NCBI GenBank assembly: GCA_039566865.1
Contig: CM076957.1
Coordinates: 8,007,896-8,071,895 of the forward strand
DNA from: Aurelia coerulea
Taxonomy: Eukaryota > Cnidaria > Scyphozoa > Semaeostomeae > Ulmaridae
Direction of reading: 5' to 3'
DNA length: 64,000 nucleotides
Positions 1 to 11,256 of this stretch are shown here, piece after piece. The position numbers were made by a program, and so were the translations under genes. The notes below the pieces were generated by a model. The model saw only the letters and a program-made list of their open reading frames with translations. It searched no databases and had not been told where the DNA came from. The number at the start of each line of letters is the position of its first letter. Position 1 is the stretch's first letter.

Positions 1-230
1 GGGGTCTGTATCCTATCTTTTTCAGCGTATCAAACTGCGTATCCTTACCAAGTTTCATGCTAATATCACAATTTGCAGCAATATTATCATAACAACCACT
101 GTGAAGGCCTGGAAACGAGTACCCCAGTCTAAAAATAGCATTAGGGGAAATTTTTTCGAAGGGGTCTGCATCCTATCTTTTTCAGTGCATCAAACTGTGT
201 ACCCTTTCCAAGTTTCATGCTTCTATCACA
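1..230. repeat. Tandem duplication, period about 160 bp
   Basis: Bases 1-70 recur at 161-230 with about ten substitutions; both begin GGGGTCTG and share CCTATCTTTTTCAG and AAGTTTCATGC. The first copy may continue left of the window. No coding sense was recognised. Confidence 0.75.
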
Positions 231-584
231 ATGTGCACGATTTTTTCACTAACAGCCCTGACTATATTCCTTTTTGTGCGACGATGCGGATTGATCACTC
301 ACATTATGGTGCCAGTTGGAGAAATGAGCAACCTGGATGCTGAAGAAGAATATTTTTCAGGCTCGATTTCAAGTACTTCCACAAAAAAACTGTATATCAA
401 TAACTCTGAGAACCCTAAAGCGCTATTCGTCTAAAAGAGATTTGCGTTATCGATTGTGGGGTGAGTGGCCGAGCGGAGCGGCATAAACGGTTTCAGTGAG
501 GTGACTGAAGCTAAGCTTCGCTACGATCACACTATAAACACGATCACACTATAAATACCATAAATACGATCACACTATCAGGAT
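231..584. other. No gene seen
   Basis: A short imperfect repeat of CGATCACACTATAAA lies at about 524-580, just before the LINE begins. Nothing else was recognised. Confidence 0.5.
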
Positions 585-2505
585 TTAATAAAAGAGAATA
601 AAGATAACCCAAAAAGGATGTGGAAAGCTATCAACAAGGTGCTCGATAAGGACGCTGGCTCTACAGAGATTTTGAGCCTTGATGTGCAGGATAAAGTACT
701 ATCGAAAAAACGCGACATTGCCCAAGCACTTAATCATCACTTTGTCACTGTAGGCCCTAAATTATCGAGCAAAATTGAGTCGCGGCCGGGTGACGACCCC
801 GTTAGTCGCTTTAAAAGCCAAACAAACGATATGATTTTCACACCAACTAATGAAACCACTGTCCTGAAGGCCATTAAAAATCTTAAGAATGGCAAGGCAC
901 CTGGACCTGATAAAGTCTCTACATGTCAAAGATGCAGCAGACTTCAATTGTAAACGATTGGTGATGATCTATAATTCTTCCATGGAATATGGAGTTTTCC
1001 AAGACTTTTGGAAATTAGCAAAGGTGACCCCAATTTTCTAAGCTGGTAACAAAAGTGACGCAAAACAATCATAGGCCCATCTCAATCATTTCTGTTTTTG
1101 CAAGGATATTTGAAAAAATTGTGCACGATCAGCTGCATAAGTTTTTAACAACAAACAATATCCTGACACCTGCTTTTCGTAAACTTCATTCCACGATAAC
1201 ATCCTTGATAAATTGCACTGATAACAGGTATTGAAACATTGACAAAAAGCAATTGAATTTGTCGGTGTTTCTTGATCTGAAGAAAGCCTTTGATACTGTT
1301 GTAGATCACGAAATAATGGTCGACAAATTGAACGCCATTGGTGTCAGAGGCATTGCAGGTGACTGGTTTGCCTCGTACTTGAATAATAGCAAACAGTACT
1401 TTTCTTTAGGTGATCAAAAATCCAGTGATAGTTTAGTTGCATGTGGCATTCCTCAAGGATCTTGTCTGGGCCCGCTCTTATTCATCTTCTATCTAAATGA
1501 TTTTGAAAATTGCCTTAAGCTCTCTAAAGCGGGCTTGTACGCTGATGACACACATGTGACTTTGACGTCAGATAGCAAAGAACAGCTTTTTGAAAATGCA
1601 CGGGAGGAAATGACGAATATTTCGGAGTGGATGAGAATTAACAAACTAAGCATTAATCCACACAAAAACCGAATACATGTTAATTGGGCACCCACGAAGA
1701 ACGAACAAGATATCATCCCATGAGCCACTTACGTTGAATGGCTCAGAAATTAAGCATGTTAAGGAGACAAAATTGCTAGGTATCATTGTTGACGGGGGAT
1801 TAAATTGGAACGAACAATTCAAGGAAGTTAATGGGAAAGTCTCCGGTGGACTATGGTCTCTGAAAAATCTAATGAAAATCGTTCCGCAATCCCAGCTGGT
1901 TAACATTTACCATGCCCTTGTGGAGAGTCATTTACGATATGCAAACGTCATTTGGGGGTCTCTCTCCAACACAAAAGTAGAAGCCCTTCAACGTCTTCAA
2001 AACAGAGCACATTCTATTATAGAAAGGGCAAAAATCAAAGATCAGTGGTATAGTGACAGGTTGACGGGAGAACAACTAATAAAATTTGACCGATCGGTGA
2101 TGACCTATAAGATGATGAATAAGATTTGCCCTGAAAGCCTTTGGGATAGATATCAAACAAGAAACACGCACTCAAATTATAAAACAAGAAACTGCACGGA
2201 TATTCAAATTCCAAGATATAATCTTGAGTATTCAAAGAAAAGCTTTCATTATTCGGGTCTGAAAGCTTGGAACGAGATCCCTACTACCATCGGGGAGCTC
2301 TCTACTTTGCAACAATTTAAAAAACACCTCAAAATACATTTGAGGAGCTGAATTCAACTCAAACACGACTCCCTGGAAGATCAGCCCCACCCTAGAACAA
2401 TGAAATTCATTTTTTACATATTTTTTTGCAGGGTTTGTAGTTATGTATATTAAGTTTTGCTGAAGGGATTTTATCGTGTATAAATAATGTATATAATAAT
2501 AAAAA
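585..2505 (+). mobile_element. CR1/jockey-like LINE, 5'-truncated and degenerate
   Basis: The coding part begins within the linker upstream of the reverse transcriptase, so the endonuclease is missing. The 3' UTR starts with AACACGACTCCC and ends near 2505 in a short A-rich tail. The same UTR opening and protein sequence occur in the element at 15.4-17.4 kb, so both belong to one family. No target-site duplication was found. The left boundary is approximate. Confidence 0.85.
618..2351 (+). pseudogene. LINE reverse transcriptase, broken by frameshifts
   Basis: In life this would copy the element's RNA into DNA at a nicked target. Three open pieces are seen: 618-953 (linker, ending before RT motif 1), 1253-1723 (FLDLKKAFDTV, GIPQGSCLGPLLF and the catalytic YADD), and 1677-2351 (thumb and C-terminal LINE region with KLLGIIVD and GLKAWNEIPTTI). 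Between 953 and 1253 the frame is lost, an extra codon sits in the motif after FDTV, and near 1665-1680 a one-base slip moves the reading to the third piece. Compared with 15482-17179, the order of motifs is complete but the product cannot be made. The catalytic YADD is still present. It is a dead copy, with high confidence. Confidence 0.9.
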
Positions 2506-2690
2506 GCTCGGTTGAGTGAGGTCAAACTCCGGATGGGTGACCTCTCGGAGGCCTGGACCTTGCAATTCACTTGGCAGTCCTTCAGATGGGACGTTAAACT
2601 ATGGGTCCCATGCCTTGATACGGCATGCATGGTGGGCCTAAAGTAGCTCTAAGCAGTTAGAGATCCTGTCAGGCCACTTAAAATAAATTA
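2506..2690 (+). repeat. Possible 5S-rRNA-derived SINE remnant
   Basis: Directly after the LINE tail, GGATGGGTGACC at about 2532 matches a conserved internal stretch of animal 5S rRNA (promoter C-box area). A tail with GATGGGACGTTAAAC and GTTAGAGATCCTGTC follows. That combination suggests a 5S-headed SINE, but the 5' part of 5S is not recognisable. It could instead be an unrelated repeat. Confidence 0.35.
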
Positions 2691-2699
2691 CTGAAAAAA

Positions 2700-2938
2700 A
2701 CTTTGCAGAATTGCCAACTATCTAAAAAGTAGCAAAGACGGGCACACATTCAGATCAAATATCTTTCCGTGGTAGCATATTATGGAATTCTCTGCCTAAT
2801 GATACAAAAATTGCCACCTCCGTCTGTTCCTTCAAGTCATGCATAAAAAAATGGAATGGAGAGAATTGCCGTTGCAGAATATGTATATATTTTACGTTAC
2901 TTTTCATGAACTGTAATTTCGTTTGTTTTTGTAAATAG
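2700..2938 (+). pseudogene. LINE ORF C-terminal fragment
   Basis: Translation of 2774-2938 gives ILWNSLPNDTKIATSV followed by FKSCIKKW and the Cys cluster CRCRIC before a TAG stop. This is the typical end of a jockey/CR1-like ORF (compare the CSCRLC end at 36.8 kb). A one-base slip at about 2772 separates it from RSNIFPW upstream. Only this 3' piece remains, so it is a separate 5'-truncated insertion. Confidence 0.7.
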
Positions 2939-2989
2939 TTGGTCTTTATTAGTTCTTGTATTAGAGCTATTTTTTACAACCAACTTCAA

Positions 2990-3427
2990 ACAATTTCATA
3001 ATAATGATAATAGCGAGTGAATCCAAAATGGAAAGAGTGAATCCTTTTGTTATGTTGGTAAAGTTCGAAGCAGATCAACAGCCGGGAAACCTATTGTCAT
3101 GCGCGAGAATCTTCTTGTTCCTTTGTTAATCCTTGTTTGGATTGTGGTTCGATTCTCCGCCCACATTCTTTCCACAAACCATACATGCTTTCTGTGCATG
3201 ATCACAGGTTACCTTATTGGGGGATAAACGTTTGCTTGAACTTTCATGGTTCATATCCCCAACAATCTTAAAGATTGTAGCTTTCAAACCATTTTCTAAA
3301 TTTTTGTAAACTATCAATTCCAGTGCAGCTAGCATTTCAACCATGGCCAATAGAAAAGACACGCAACGTTAAAACTAAATACAATTAGGTACACTACGAA
3401 CGATTAAAACCTAACGGATACTATATT
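2990..3427. other. No gene seen
   Basis: A 78-codon minus-strand open frame at 3126-3362 has no recognisable domain and no splice or start context that supports it. It is treated as non-coding. Confidence 0.4.
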
Positions 3428-3765
3428 AGATTCTGTCTAACATTACATGTCGGGTCAAGTTTGTGATGAAATTTAAATCTCATGAGCGCAGCTCTTCATT
3501 GGTTTGATGTCGCAAACTATGCCTGGCATCTAATGTGAAACAGAACTTACAAAGAAACAGAACATTTAAATTAAGGGATTTGGCGGTTGCTTGGTACTGA
3601 AGTTACAAAAGATTTTAGTTAAACCGACCAGTTTCGTAAATGAAACGTAACGTCAATTCGAGTATATTTCTCTTCAAGTCATTAGAAACATCTTGATCAC
3701 CATATATTAAAAGCTGCGTCAGAGCATCATTTGGAACATCGGTGATTTGCACATATGGTCGTGGT
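3428..3765 (-). pseudogene. LINE 3' end (C-terminus and 3' UTR)
   Basis: Read on the minus strand from about 3765 to the stop at 3615-3617, the frame gives LTQLLIYGDQDVSNDLKRN and ends LRFIYETGRFN. This closely parallels the minus-strand LINE end at 61.3-61.5 kb. The region downstream of the stop (3428-3614) also matches 61116-61343, including an imperfect inverted repeat (ATTCTGTCTAACATTACATG at 3429 against the complement near 3547). Either the UTR itself contains this palindrome or a MITE inserted in the LINE before it spread. The rest of the element is missing. Confidence 0.7.
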
Positions 3766-3779
3766 AGTTTTAGATTAAA

Positions 3780-3860
3780 ACTAAAGTCTGTCTCAAATTA
3801 CATGCCATGGAAAATGTCTGCGATCGAAACAATTTAAGTGTTTGGATGGGTAGCCCTCCA
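3780..3860. repeat. Second partial copy of the LINE 3' UTR palindrome arm
   Basis: AGTCTGTCTCAAATTACATG at about 3785 and the following 60 bases match 61116-61190 (AGTCTGTCTCAAATTACTTA). It lies just upstream of the fragment at 3428-3765 and may derive from another truncated copy. Confidence 0.5.
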
Positions 3861-3865
3861 GCCTC

Positions 3866-4480
3866 ATGAAAGTAGAGAATAGAGTAAAAAGGCTAAATGA
3901 TAGTCCCAAGAGTATGAGATTATGCAGTTGCCTTCTCTTCATGTACCTCAGTGAATGTTTGACTCATTGAGGAACAGCATCAACATTTTAAAAGAAGCAA
4001 AATTGCTCGCACAAAGGCCAGGAACAACAAGAGATAAACAATGCAAGTAGAAACAAATTCAACTGCAACCATGCAATTTAGACATTCGAAGTGTCTACAA
4101 TTTCCAAAATTTTGCAAATACATGACTCTACCGTTTGCTAGTTGTTATAAATGAATAATGTGAACAGGTTGACTAACGGACGTGAAATTGAAAGGCGACA
4201 GCGTTTATTTAATCACCAGAGTGGAACCTTTGAAACATTCCCAGGCTTATTCTTAGGTAGAAGAAAAGGTTTGGAAAACGCCCTTATGTTTAAAACATCA
4301 CACATCGTGCCACTAGCATTTGATAAAATTTCTAGATTGATTTATAAATTTGTAACGAAATGAAATGAAAGGCATTCAAAAATTATTTCATCTTTACGAC
4401 AGGAGATCGACGCAAGCTCAGAGTTCAATTTTTGCATATAACTAACTACATCTTGAAATAAAGAGAGCTCGCTTGAAAAA
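3866..4480. other. No gene seen
   Basis: AT-rich sequence. A 70-codon open frame at 4151-4363 has no recognisable similarity. Confidence 0.4.
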
Positions 4481-4760
4481 ATGGGACCGATCATTTCTCC
4501 GGAACGAGCTGCCGTATTCACTAACCCTATTTCAACCCGGGAGGGCAGTTTTCGCCCCCTAACGGATTTTTTTAATAGCTCCCGAATGGTGCTAGCTATG
4601 ATGCTGAAAATTCCTGACTTTTAATAAAATTTAATTGGCAAAAAATCACTTTTTCACCCGGTTAAAATAGGGTTAAGGGCAGTAAACTCAGTAGAAACAT
4701 TTAAAACACTTTTGAAGGAATTTATCTTTCAAAGAAATTCGATGTATAATGATGTATGAT
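4480..4760 (+). pseudogene. LINE C-terminal fragment split by a MITE
   Basis: Left of the MITE the frame reads WDRSFLRNELPYS. Right of it the frame continues LRAVNSVETFKTLLKEF and stops near 4759. If the MITE and one TAA target copy are taken out, the two halves join in frame across the usual LINE motif NELP-SLR--NSVETFK. The rest of the LINE is absent. Confidence 0.7.
4525..4673. mobile_element. 149-bp MITE with TAA target duplication (Harbinger-like)
   Basis: The ends CCCTATTTCAACC and GGTTAAAATAGGG form an inverted repeat of about 14 bp. TAA flanks both sides (4522-4524 and 4674-4676), the 3-bp TWA signature of PIF/Harbinger insertions. There is no coding capacity. The 587-bp element at 29.6 kb has related ends (ACCCTATCTCACC). 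Confidence 0.75.
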
Positions 4761-6425
4761 GCGTTTTTAAGTACCTTAGCATCGAAGTATATAATGCGCC
4801 TATGATCCCTGTGGAAATACGGCGTAATAAATACCTGTGTCATTGTTATGATTATTACTATTACAGATCTACTCCTTTCATTTTAAATTTTCATTTTAAA
4901 TTCTTTATACACGGTGGCCCCATCAGCCAAGAGTGGCTGCTTTTCAGGGGGCCGTGGCAAAAACCTACTTACAATACTACCAAAATTAAAAATAAAAAGA
5001 ATATTTACAATGTTAAATTAGAATAAATGAAAAATTAAAAGCTATTTACATTTCAGTCTACATTTAAAAGTAGACAGAGAGGGGGCTAGCTTGACTTCAT
5101 GCTCCAACTCATTCCAAAGCTTTGATCCACGGAACGAAAATGCTTTTTGGCCATTGCTTGTTTTCATTCGTGGAGCAAGCAAGTCAGTCATGGAGCAAGC
5201 AAGTCAGTGAGAAGAGAAGAAGTAGAGAAGAAGTAGAAGAAGAAGTAGTTTTCAGAAACACAAATTGTTCAAAAATGTTAGACGCAGACAAAATGGAAAA
5301 ATAACTGATAGATTTGCAAATATGCAACAGCAAGAAACAAAGGGCCTTTGACAAAGAAAGATACCTATTATAAGAAATAAAAGCAATCTAAGATATGTAT
5401 CTATTCAACAATAAATTGAAGTAGATCTAATTTTCTCCCGAATAGAAGAAACAGACTTTGGAAACAACAAATATTACAGACTACTTGAACAATTGAACAC
5501 TAGGACAAAACAGAGATTTTTAGATTTATTCGCAAATTTGCAAGAGAAACACAGATTTTGAGATTTATTCACAAATTTGCAAGAGAAAACACTTTACAAC
5601 TAGGACGAAAGGAAATTCGAGATTGATTATTTGCAAATCTGCGAGAAAAAAAATTGTCTACAAGAACAAAAGTTGTGAAAGAATAGAAAGGGAAGCATTG
5701 GAAAATAGTTTAGCCGATTTAGAAATTAAGAAATGAGAAAGAAGTTTAAGATTTGTATCTTTCAAACAGAATATCTGCTAGCTAGCTCGATGGAACTTAG
5801 TAGCATGGTAAAATGCTGGCAATCTTTGATAAAACTAGCAATGTAATCATCGCTTGGATGAAAATTATGTGCTCAAAATTTCGGAAGTGAGCTTTCAGAA
5901 AGGGTAGGCATGACATCAACTTAGCAAGCATATCTCACAGTTAACTGAACTCTTATGTACATCTGTTTTATCTAGCTTTAAATTCAAGAAAGTTGGTTTG
6001 ACCTAGCAGGAAACACGTTTTCTCGTCAATTGGAACATTTGCATGAGTTCATTTCAATATATCCTCTTCCTGTTGAATTCCTACTAGCTAATTACCAACA
6101 GTGAATAAAGAAGCACACATCTCCTATAAAATGATGTAGAAGCAGCGTCGACATCAGATGTCTAACTCGAGCAATGCTATTGAACACAAGGGCCAAATAT
6201 CGCTTGTAAGATAAGGAAAATCTTTACAAGGGCTCACTCATTTTCAAAACGTCAGTTACCACTGCTTTCCTGGGAATATAAAGACTGCAAGTTGCGAAAT
6301 TACGAAATCATCAAAAGCAGCCAATATTACTTTTAATACTGAGATTGCTGGGTGACGTAGCTGTAAAAAATATGTAGTAATCATATAATACCAATTGTTT
6401 TAGGCATGTGTCTATTGCTTGGAAC
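4761..6425. other. Long non-coding stretch
   Basis: AT-rich. It contains an imperfect direct repeat at about 5505-5655 (TTTATTC-CAAATTTGCAAGAGAAA repeated two to three times) and purine-rich GAAGAAGTAGA repeats at 5205-5245. No exon with recognisable similarity was found. Confidence 0.5.
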
Positions 6426-7772
6426 CAGTGACGCATTTACCCATGGGCCCACTGGGCCCGGGCCCAGGGGCCCCCTAAAATTCTTAAATCTAGGGGGCCC
6501 CGAGTAAAATTTGAAAAAACCTATGAAGCGCTGTTTATTTCACTCTTGTGTTTGAATTGAGTGTTCACGTCTTCAGACAACACCATGGTTCATGGTTTCA
6601 TATATTGACAATACGTGATTGGTTAGCTGGGTAGAAATTGGACAATAACGTAAGTTTGTTCAAAAGCCTCTCAAAAAGTTCCTTGATAAAATGAGGAATG
6701 TCGTTGATACCGAAGCCGAAGTCCATAAAAAAAGGAAGAACTTGAAGAGGCGACAGCCCCATGAAACACAAAAAAGCCTATTTCGGATGATCTATTAGAG
6801 CAAATTGTGAAAGGAGATGAAGCTGCAACTTCCCAAAAGAGGCAATAACCGCACTTAGATTGTTGCTCAATGCAATGACCGCACTTTGCCATGCAGAGTT
6901 TCCTCCAGTGAAAGAAATTTCTCCCGGGGTTTCTCCATGCTGACCTGACAGGGTCAACCGGTCAAGAGTCAACTAAGGTCCACAATGTCATAAGAGCGCG
7001 TTGTTGCTTGTGCCTAATGAATGCCAGCAAATTTTGATGTCCTGAGGCAGTGGCGTGGCCACCGGGGGGGGGGGGGGGGTATGGGGGGCAATTGCCCCCA
7101 CTTTTGTCCAAAGATGGTCCTCGAGATTTCTTTACAACCGAAGAGAAACTAGCTGGGTATAGGTTGGGAAAGAACTTTCCGAGAAATGTCAGATCTTCCA
7201 TTTTACCACTAGCAACTATGGAATATGGAATCAGTGAATGCATTCTAAGCTAAAGTAAAGGATGCTTTCTTCAAAAAAAGATCCTCGTGCTCCGATTTGT
7301 AGGATAACCGTCACAAAATATTAAAGTTTCCTTGTCGCTGATGGCAAGCATGATATTCGGAGATGCATTCTAAGCCAAAGTAAAGGGCGTGGCCCCAAAA
7401 ATTTTCCCGCCCCACTTAATTTATCCTGGCCACGCCGCTGTCTTGAGGGTTTTAGACCCCAAGAAAATCATCCGAAATTTTGTAGCAGTGAAGGCAAGAC
7501 GAAAATAATGAAAAACCATTGGACAAGGGTAATTTTCTTGGGATTTTACCGAAATGAATACATTTGTACTCATTTTTTCGAGTTTTCCCCTGTCAAACTG
7601 TTGAGTTGATATTAACTTGTTTGGCTACGACTGAATCTGACTGAATCTGGCGGTCTTGTCCATACAGGCTAACAGGGTACCAAGTACTACGATACAAATT
7701 TTTTCAAGTATATTCTAAGGGGCCCCAACTATTTTTGGGCCCAGGGCCCCAACAAACTTAAATGCGGCCCTG
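6426..7772. mobile_element. hAT-like DNA transposon remnant, 1.35 kb, with nested MITE
   Basis: The termini read CAGTGACGCATTTA on the left and, as complement, CAGGGCCGCATTTA on the right; GGGCCC-rich subterminal sequence follows on both sides. A perfect 8-bp duplication CTTGGAAC lies at 6418-6425 and 7773-7780, the hallmark of hAT insertion. No transposase frame is open, so it is non-autonomous. A second copy lies at 35457-36686 with the same nested element at the same place. Confidence 0.85.
7048..7440. mobile_element. hAT-like MITE (CAGTGGCGTGG family), nested
   Basis: The ends CAGTGGCGTGGCCA and TGGCCACGCCGCTG are inverted repeats with one mismatch. The flanks TCCTGAGG and TCTTGAGG are an 8-bp target duplication with one change. 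A G-run at about 7064-7079 lies near the left end. Related copies are at 36030 (right end lost) and 21311. Confidence 0.85.
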
Positions 7773-7780
7773 CTTGGAAC

Positions 7781-8509
7781 ACATATTTGGCGGATTACTT
7801 TTAGACATCCATCGATATTAAGGTAATCTTGTGAATGTTTCCTTTGTTTCTCTGCGACATCGAAGAATCCATCTTTAAAATAACACATTCATCTTAAGAA
7901 ATAATGGAAAATCTGTTTGATATAACCTACTGAAAAAAACAGTACCAAATAGCCCTTTGAGAGAGAGGTTCATCTTGGAACATCAGGTAAAAATCGCAGT
8001 CTCGCGATAAATCGGAGGGCAAGCACGACGACAAATAGAATCATATTTGGTATACTAGGTACTATTTCAGCATATCTTTCCACTTAATCCATTTAAAAAA
8101 ATGACAAGTCTAAGAGTACATGACAAATCCAAGTGACAAATCCAAGAGACGAGTGGATAAGCCATAATTATATTAGGAAACATAAACGAGTGGCCTAAGC
8201 CATAATTATCGGATCAATTACAAGATCCATCATCAGCGTGTAAAAGTGGGCGAACTAACCATTAAATAGGGCAGTAACAAAAGGTACCAAAAAAGGCAAA
8301 AACGTCCAAAAATAACGAATAAGAGGCTCATCTTGTCCATACGTGACCCAAGCTCCTCAAAAAGAATTAATTTACAGTTCAAGCCTTCTCTAAACAACTA
8401 TTCATGCAACTTAATTATCTGAAATAATTCAATTGTGATGATTTCTAACGTTCAAGTGGAATTTGCACAGACTTATCTTATTTTATACTGTGCAAAAAAG
8501 TTCACATGA
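7781..8509. other. No gene seen
   Basis: AT-rich. There is a short local direct repeat (CATAATTAT and GAGTGG-TAAGCC around 8150-8215). No exon recognised. Confidence 0.4.
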
Positions 8510-9112
8510 TTGGCAGGCTGTGGAATAAAAGTATGACGTCGACATTCAAAACTGAAACGACAATCTATCAGTCAAAGGCTAGCTTAGATGTGAAATTTTG
8601 CTTTGTAAATCACTCATCATTAAGACACAGAAACTAGGAAAATGTTGATAAGAGATTTGTATCGGAATGAGGATTCCACATTCGATTCTGGTTCATGATG
8701 TACTTGCCATTCCCCCCTCATCTTCTTGCATTGTGTTCGTTAATTGTATTTCATTAATATTTTAAGTCTTTTTGTAGTTTAATTTTGAGTATATTTTGTG
8801 TTATTTGTGAGATTTGTATGTAGAGGAATTTTAAAATTAAAGGAACTGAACTGCCATTGAAATTCTATTTCTGAAACTGACAATTGTATTGAATTTAGAT
8901 TCCAATGGTAAATAAATCAAGTACCAGAATCAAATGTGGAATTCTCGTTCCAATACAAACCTCTTACCTCCATTTTCTGAATTCATGGGTCTACATGATG
9001 AGTGATTTCTCGAAACAAACCTTGCACAAATAAGTTAGCCTTTGACTGAAAGTTTAACATTTCAGTTTAGAACATTGGCAGCATATATTTCTTATTGCAC
9101 AGGCCTGCAAAC
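8510..9112. mobile_element. Foldback element, about 600 bp
   Basis: The left half (TGGCAGGCTGTGGAATAA, then CAGTCAAAGGCTAGCTTA, CACTCATCAT and GGATTCCACATTCGATTC) is complementary in order to the right half (GAATCAAATGTGGAATTC, ATGATGAGTG, TAAGTTAGCCTTTGACTG, TTGCACAGGCCTGCAA). The two arms span almost the whole element. A related copy is at 42460-42963. No clear target duplication and no ORF. Confidence 0.7.
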
Positions 9113-9411
9113 GCTTAAGCATTATTTTAATCACTCGATATGTGGTAAGTTCAAAGTCGAACATTACAATGAACGTGAGGCTTTAACCTATTTTGGGGCA
9201 AATTCATACAAAGTTAATATCACTTACAGTCAATGAATGTGACGCTCCCATCCACTTACCCTTTAGAAAACTGGTCAAGATTTTCGTCCAATGGGGGGCA
9301 GATGTGCCGTCTGTCTCATAAGACAAATAAAACGAGAAAACCCACTCCACAAATGGCGGCAAGATAAGGCAATAGAAAACATAACAAGAAACCAACAAAA
9401 ACTAACAATTA

Positions 9412-9571
9412 AACTAACAAAAAAGAATAACACATAAAATATAAAACTATGCAGAAATGCAAATAATTGAAAATACCTGATGTAGAAGCAAAATTGAACA
9501 AAAAAGAATAATACACAAAAATAAAACTGTGCAAAAATGCAAATAATTGAAAATACCTGATGTAGAAGCAA
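9412..9571. repeat. Two tandem copies of an 80-bp unit
   Basis: 9412-9491 and 9492-9571 are near-identical (both contain ATGCAAATAATTGAAAATAC and CTGATGTAGAAGCAA). It is a simple local duplication. Confidence 0.8.
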
Positions 9572-10910
9572 CATTGTATCTTTTTGAATATTGATTTTGG
9601 TCATTTTTATATGGCATCTGTAGACTAATCCTATTTTGAATGTAGTGAAATTTAAAATGAACATAATCATGAACACGAAAACTTGACCTATCTTTGGTCG
9701 TAGTTCGTAGTTATTGACCCTTTTGAAGACTTCTCCTTATTATTACTATCAGTGTGCCTCCAAACATATTGAATCCTTCCAATACATTCGACAAAAAGTA
9801 TGAAAGTCAAAAATAATGAAATTTCGAGGTGTGTAGGAAAGAGTGTCTATCCATTGTGAATCTTACTACAAAAAGTCCATACTGCTTTTGATCTCTGCTA
9901 GATAAATTCTATTTCCCTGCTTCTATCTCTACTTCTCATTGTATCTTTTTGTGAAAAAGTAATGTAGGTCTTTTTCTATATTCCATTAAAAAATTTTGCA
10001 AGACCAGTTACTTATAATGCTACCTACTAGTTACTTTGCGAAACACTATGCGGACGATAATACCAAGGGAAGCAATGACTATGGCAATTTTGCGGCAGTT
10101 AAAGAAACAAAAACTACGGAGTGAATCAGGAAAGATGTACCACACCCCCGCAAAGCCGCACCCAAAGAGCCACCCAACCGATTCGCGTAACTGGGTACGA
10201 TCTTATCCATGTGTCGAAAAGGCTTGGACAAAATTATGTCTAGACTAAAGTCAAGGAATTGAAGTCCACATCATAAAAGATTAATCATCGCTATAAGTAT
10301 GACGTTTGTATTAATTGACCCTTTGACCCATTTTGGCTGCCCCCTCTTATTAGATTCATTTTGGTAACCCTGCAAGAAGAAAGCTTATGGCAATGAAACT
10401 TTACTTTTTGCAGCTACCTATTGTGCCGCTACTAGTAAAGTTTTCTCGAAATATTTGATAAAGGGAAGGAGACAATATTCTCGAACTGACCCTGTCAAAA
10501 TAACAAATCCTTGAATCACAGTTTTCACACAAAAAAGTACCAAAATTGCTGCATTTGGGAAATTTGTTTTGCAGAATAATGTTATTTGATGTATTTTTGG
10601 GTGGAAACATTGTGCTCCAAATTTCTTTTAGTCGTATTTTGCCTAATTTTTACAAATGTTTTCACTTTTTTTAGCCATACAAAGAAAACTGCTGAACAAA
10701 CAATTACAATGGTTGATCGATCTAGTTGCTCTCCTTATTACTAGTCTAGAGTTAGACAGAACTAAAAATAGGACGTCTCATATAGCCCAACCACAATTGG
10801 GTTAAACGAACAGGAGCCTCTAAATTAATTAATCTCATACATGACTTTAAGATCAAAAAATGAGATTTGACCTATCTCTGACCCATTTCACAAAAACTAA
10901 TATGACTCAC
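9572..10910. other. No exon recognised downstream of the RIM PDZ exon
   Basis: The next RIM exon (rest of the PDZ domain) should lie on the minus strand below 10911. I could not find a stretch resembling the expected GDEVLEWNG region, so it is probably in unrecognised sequence here, further left, or outside the window. Confidence 0.4.
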
Positions 10911-11036
10911 CGACCATAAGCTTTATATTTTTTTCAGCAATACTATCAGGCACCACTTCCGAAATTATCGCAACCTGCTTGCCATCTTCGTTCTTTCTGC
11001 CGCCAAATACTCTGAAGCCAAGAGCAGCACAATAAT
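10911..11036 (-). CDS. Rim: RIM homologue, PDZ-core exon
   Basis: RIM proteins scaffold the presynaptic active zone, linking Rab3 on vesicles to Munc13, calcium channels and ELKS. This exon encodes DYCAALGFRVFGGRKNEDGK then QVAIISEVVPDSIAEKN and IKLMV. It holds the PDZ carboxylate-binding loop (LGF, matching LGL in vertebrate RIM) and following strands (compare LGLKVVGGKMTESGRLCAFI in RIM1). The acceptor is TTTTTAG and the donor is G|GTGAGT. The exon begins with two bases that complete the Asp codon started by the last G of the exon at 19470-19569, and it ends one base into a Gly codon, so both introns are phase 1. It lies 8.4 kb downstream of the previous exon. Assignment to RIM rather than another PDZ protein depends on its linkage with the zinc-finger exon. 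Confidence 0.75.
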
Positions 11037-11256
11037 CTAAAAACAAGAGAATAATCGTGGAAAATGAGTTGACGTATACCGTCAAAAAAATACTACAATT
11101 TATCAGCCGTTTGAAGCATTTTGATCTTGTAGATTACAAAACTTAGCATCCTCTGAAAAAAGAGTTCGTGCTTGACATGTTAGTGACTGTATCTGTTTAT
11201 GTGAACTATGTGTGAATGTATCTGTGTGTATGTTTGTATGTATGTAAGTTTTTATG

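Noticed and set aside
3126..3362. 78-codon minus-strand open frame with CMVCGK motif
   Set aside because: Single Cys pair, no partner ligands, no homologue recognised, and a neighbourhood full of LINE debris.
9250..9310. Minus-strand segment with AAAGG|GTAAGT donor as the next RIM exon
   Set aside because: The phase would fit, but the translation (RRHICPPLDENLDQFSK) does not resemble the rest of a PDZ domain.
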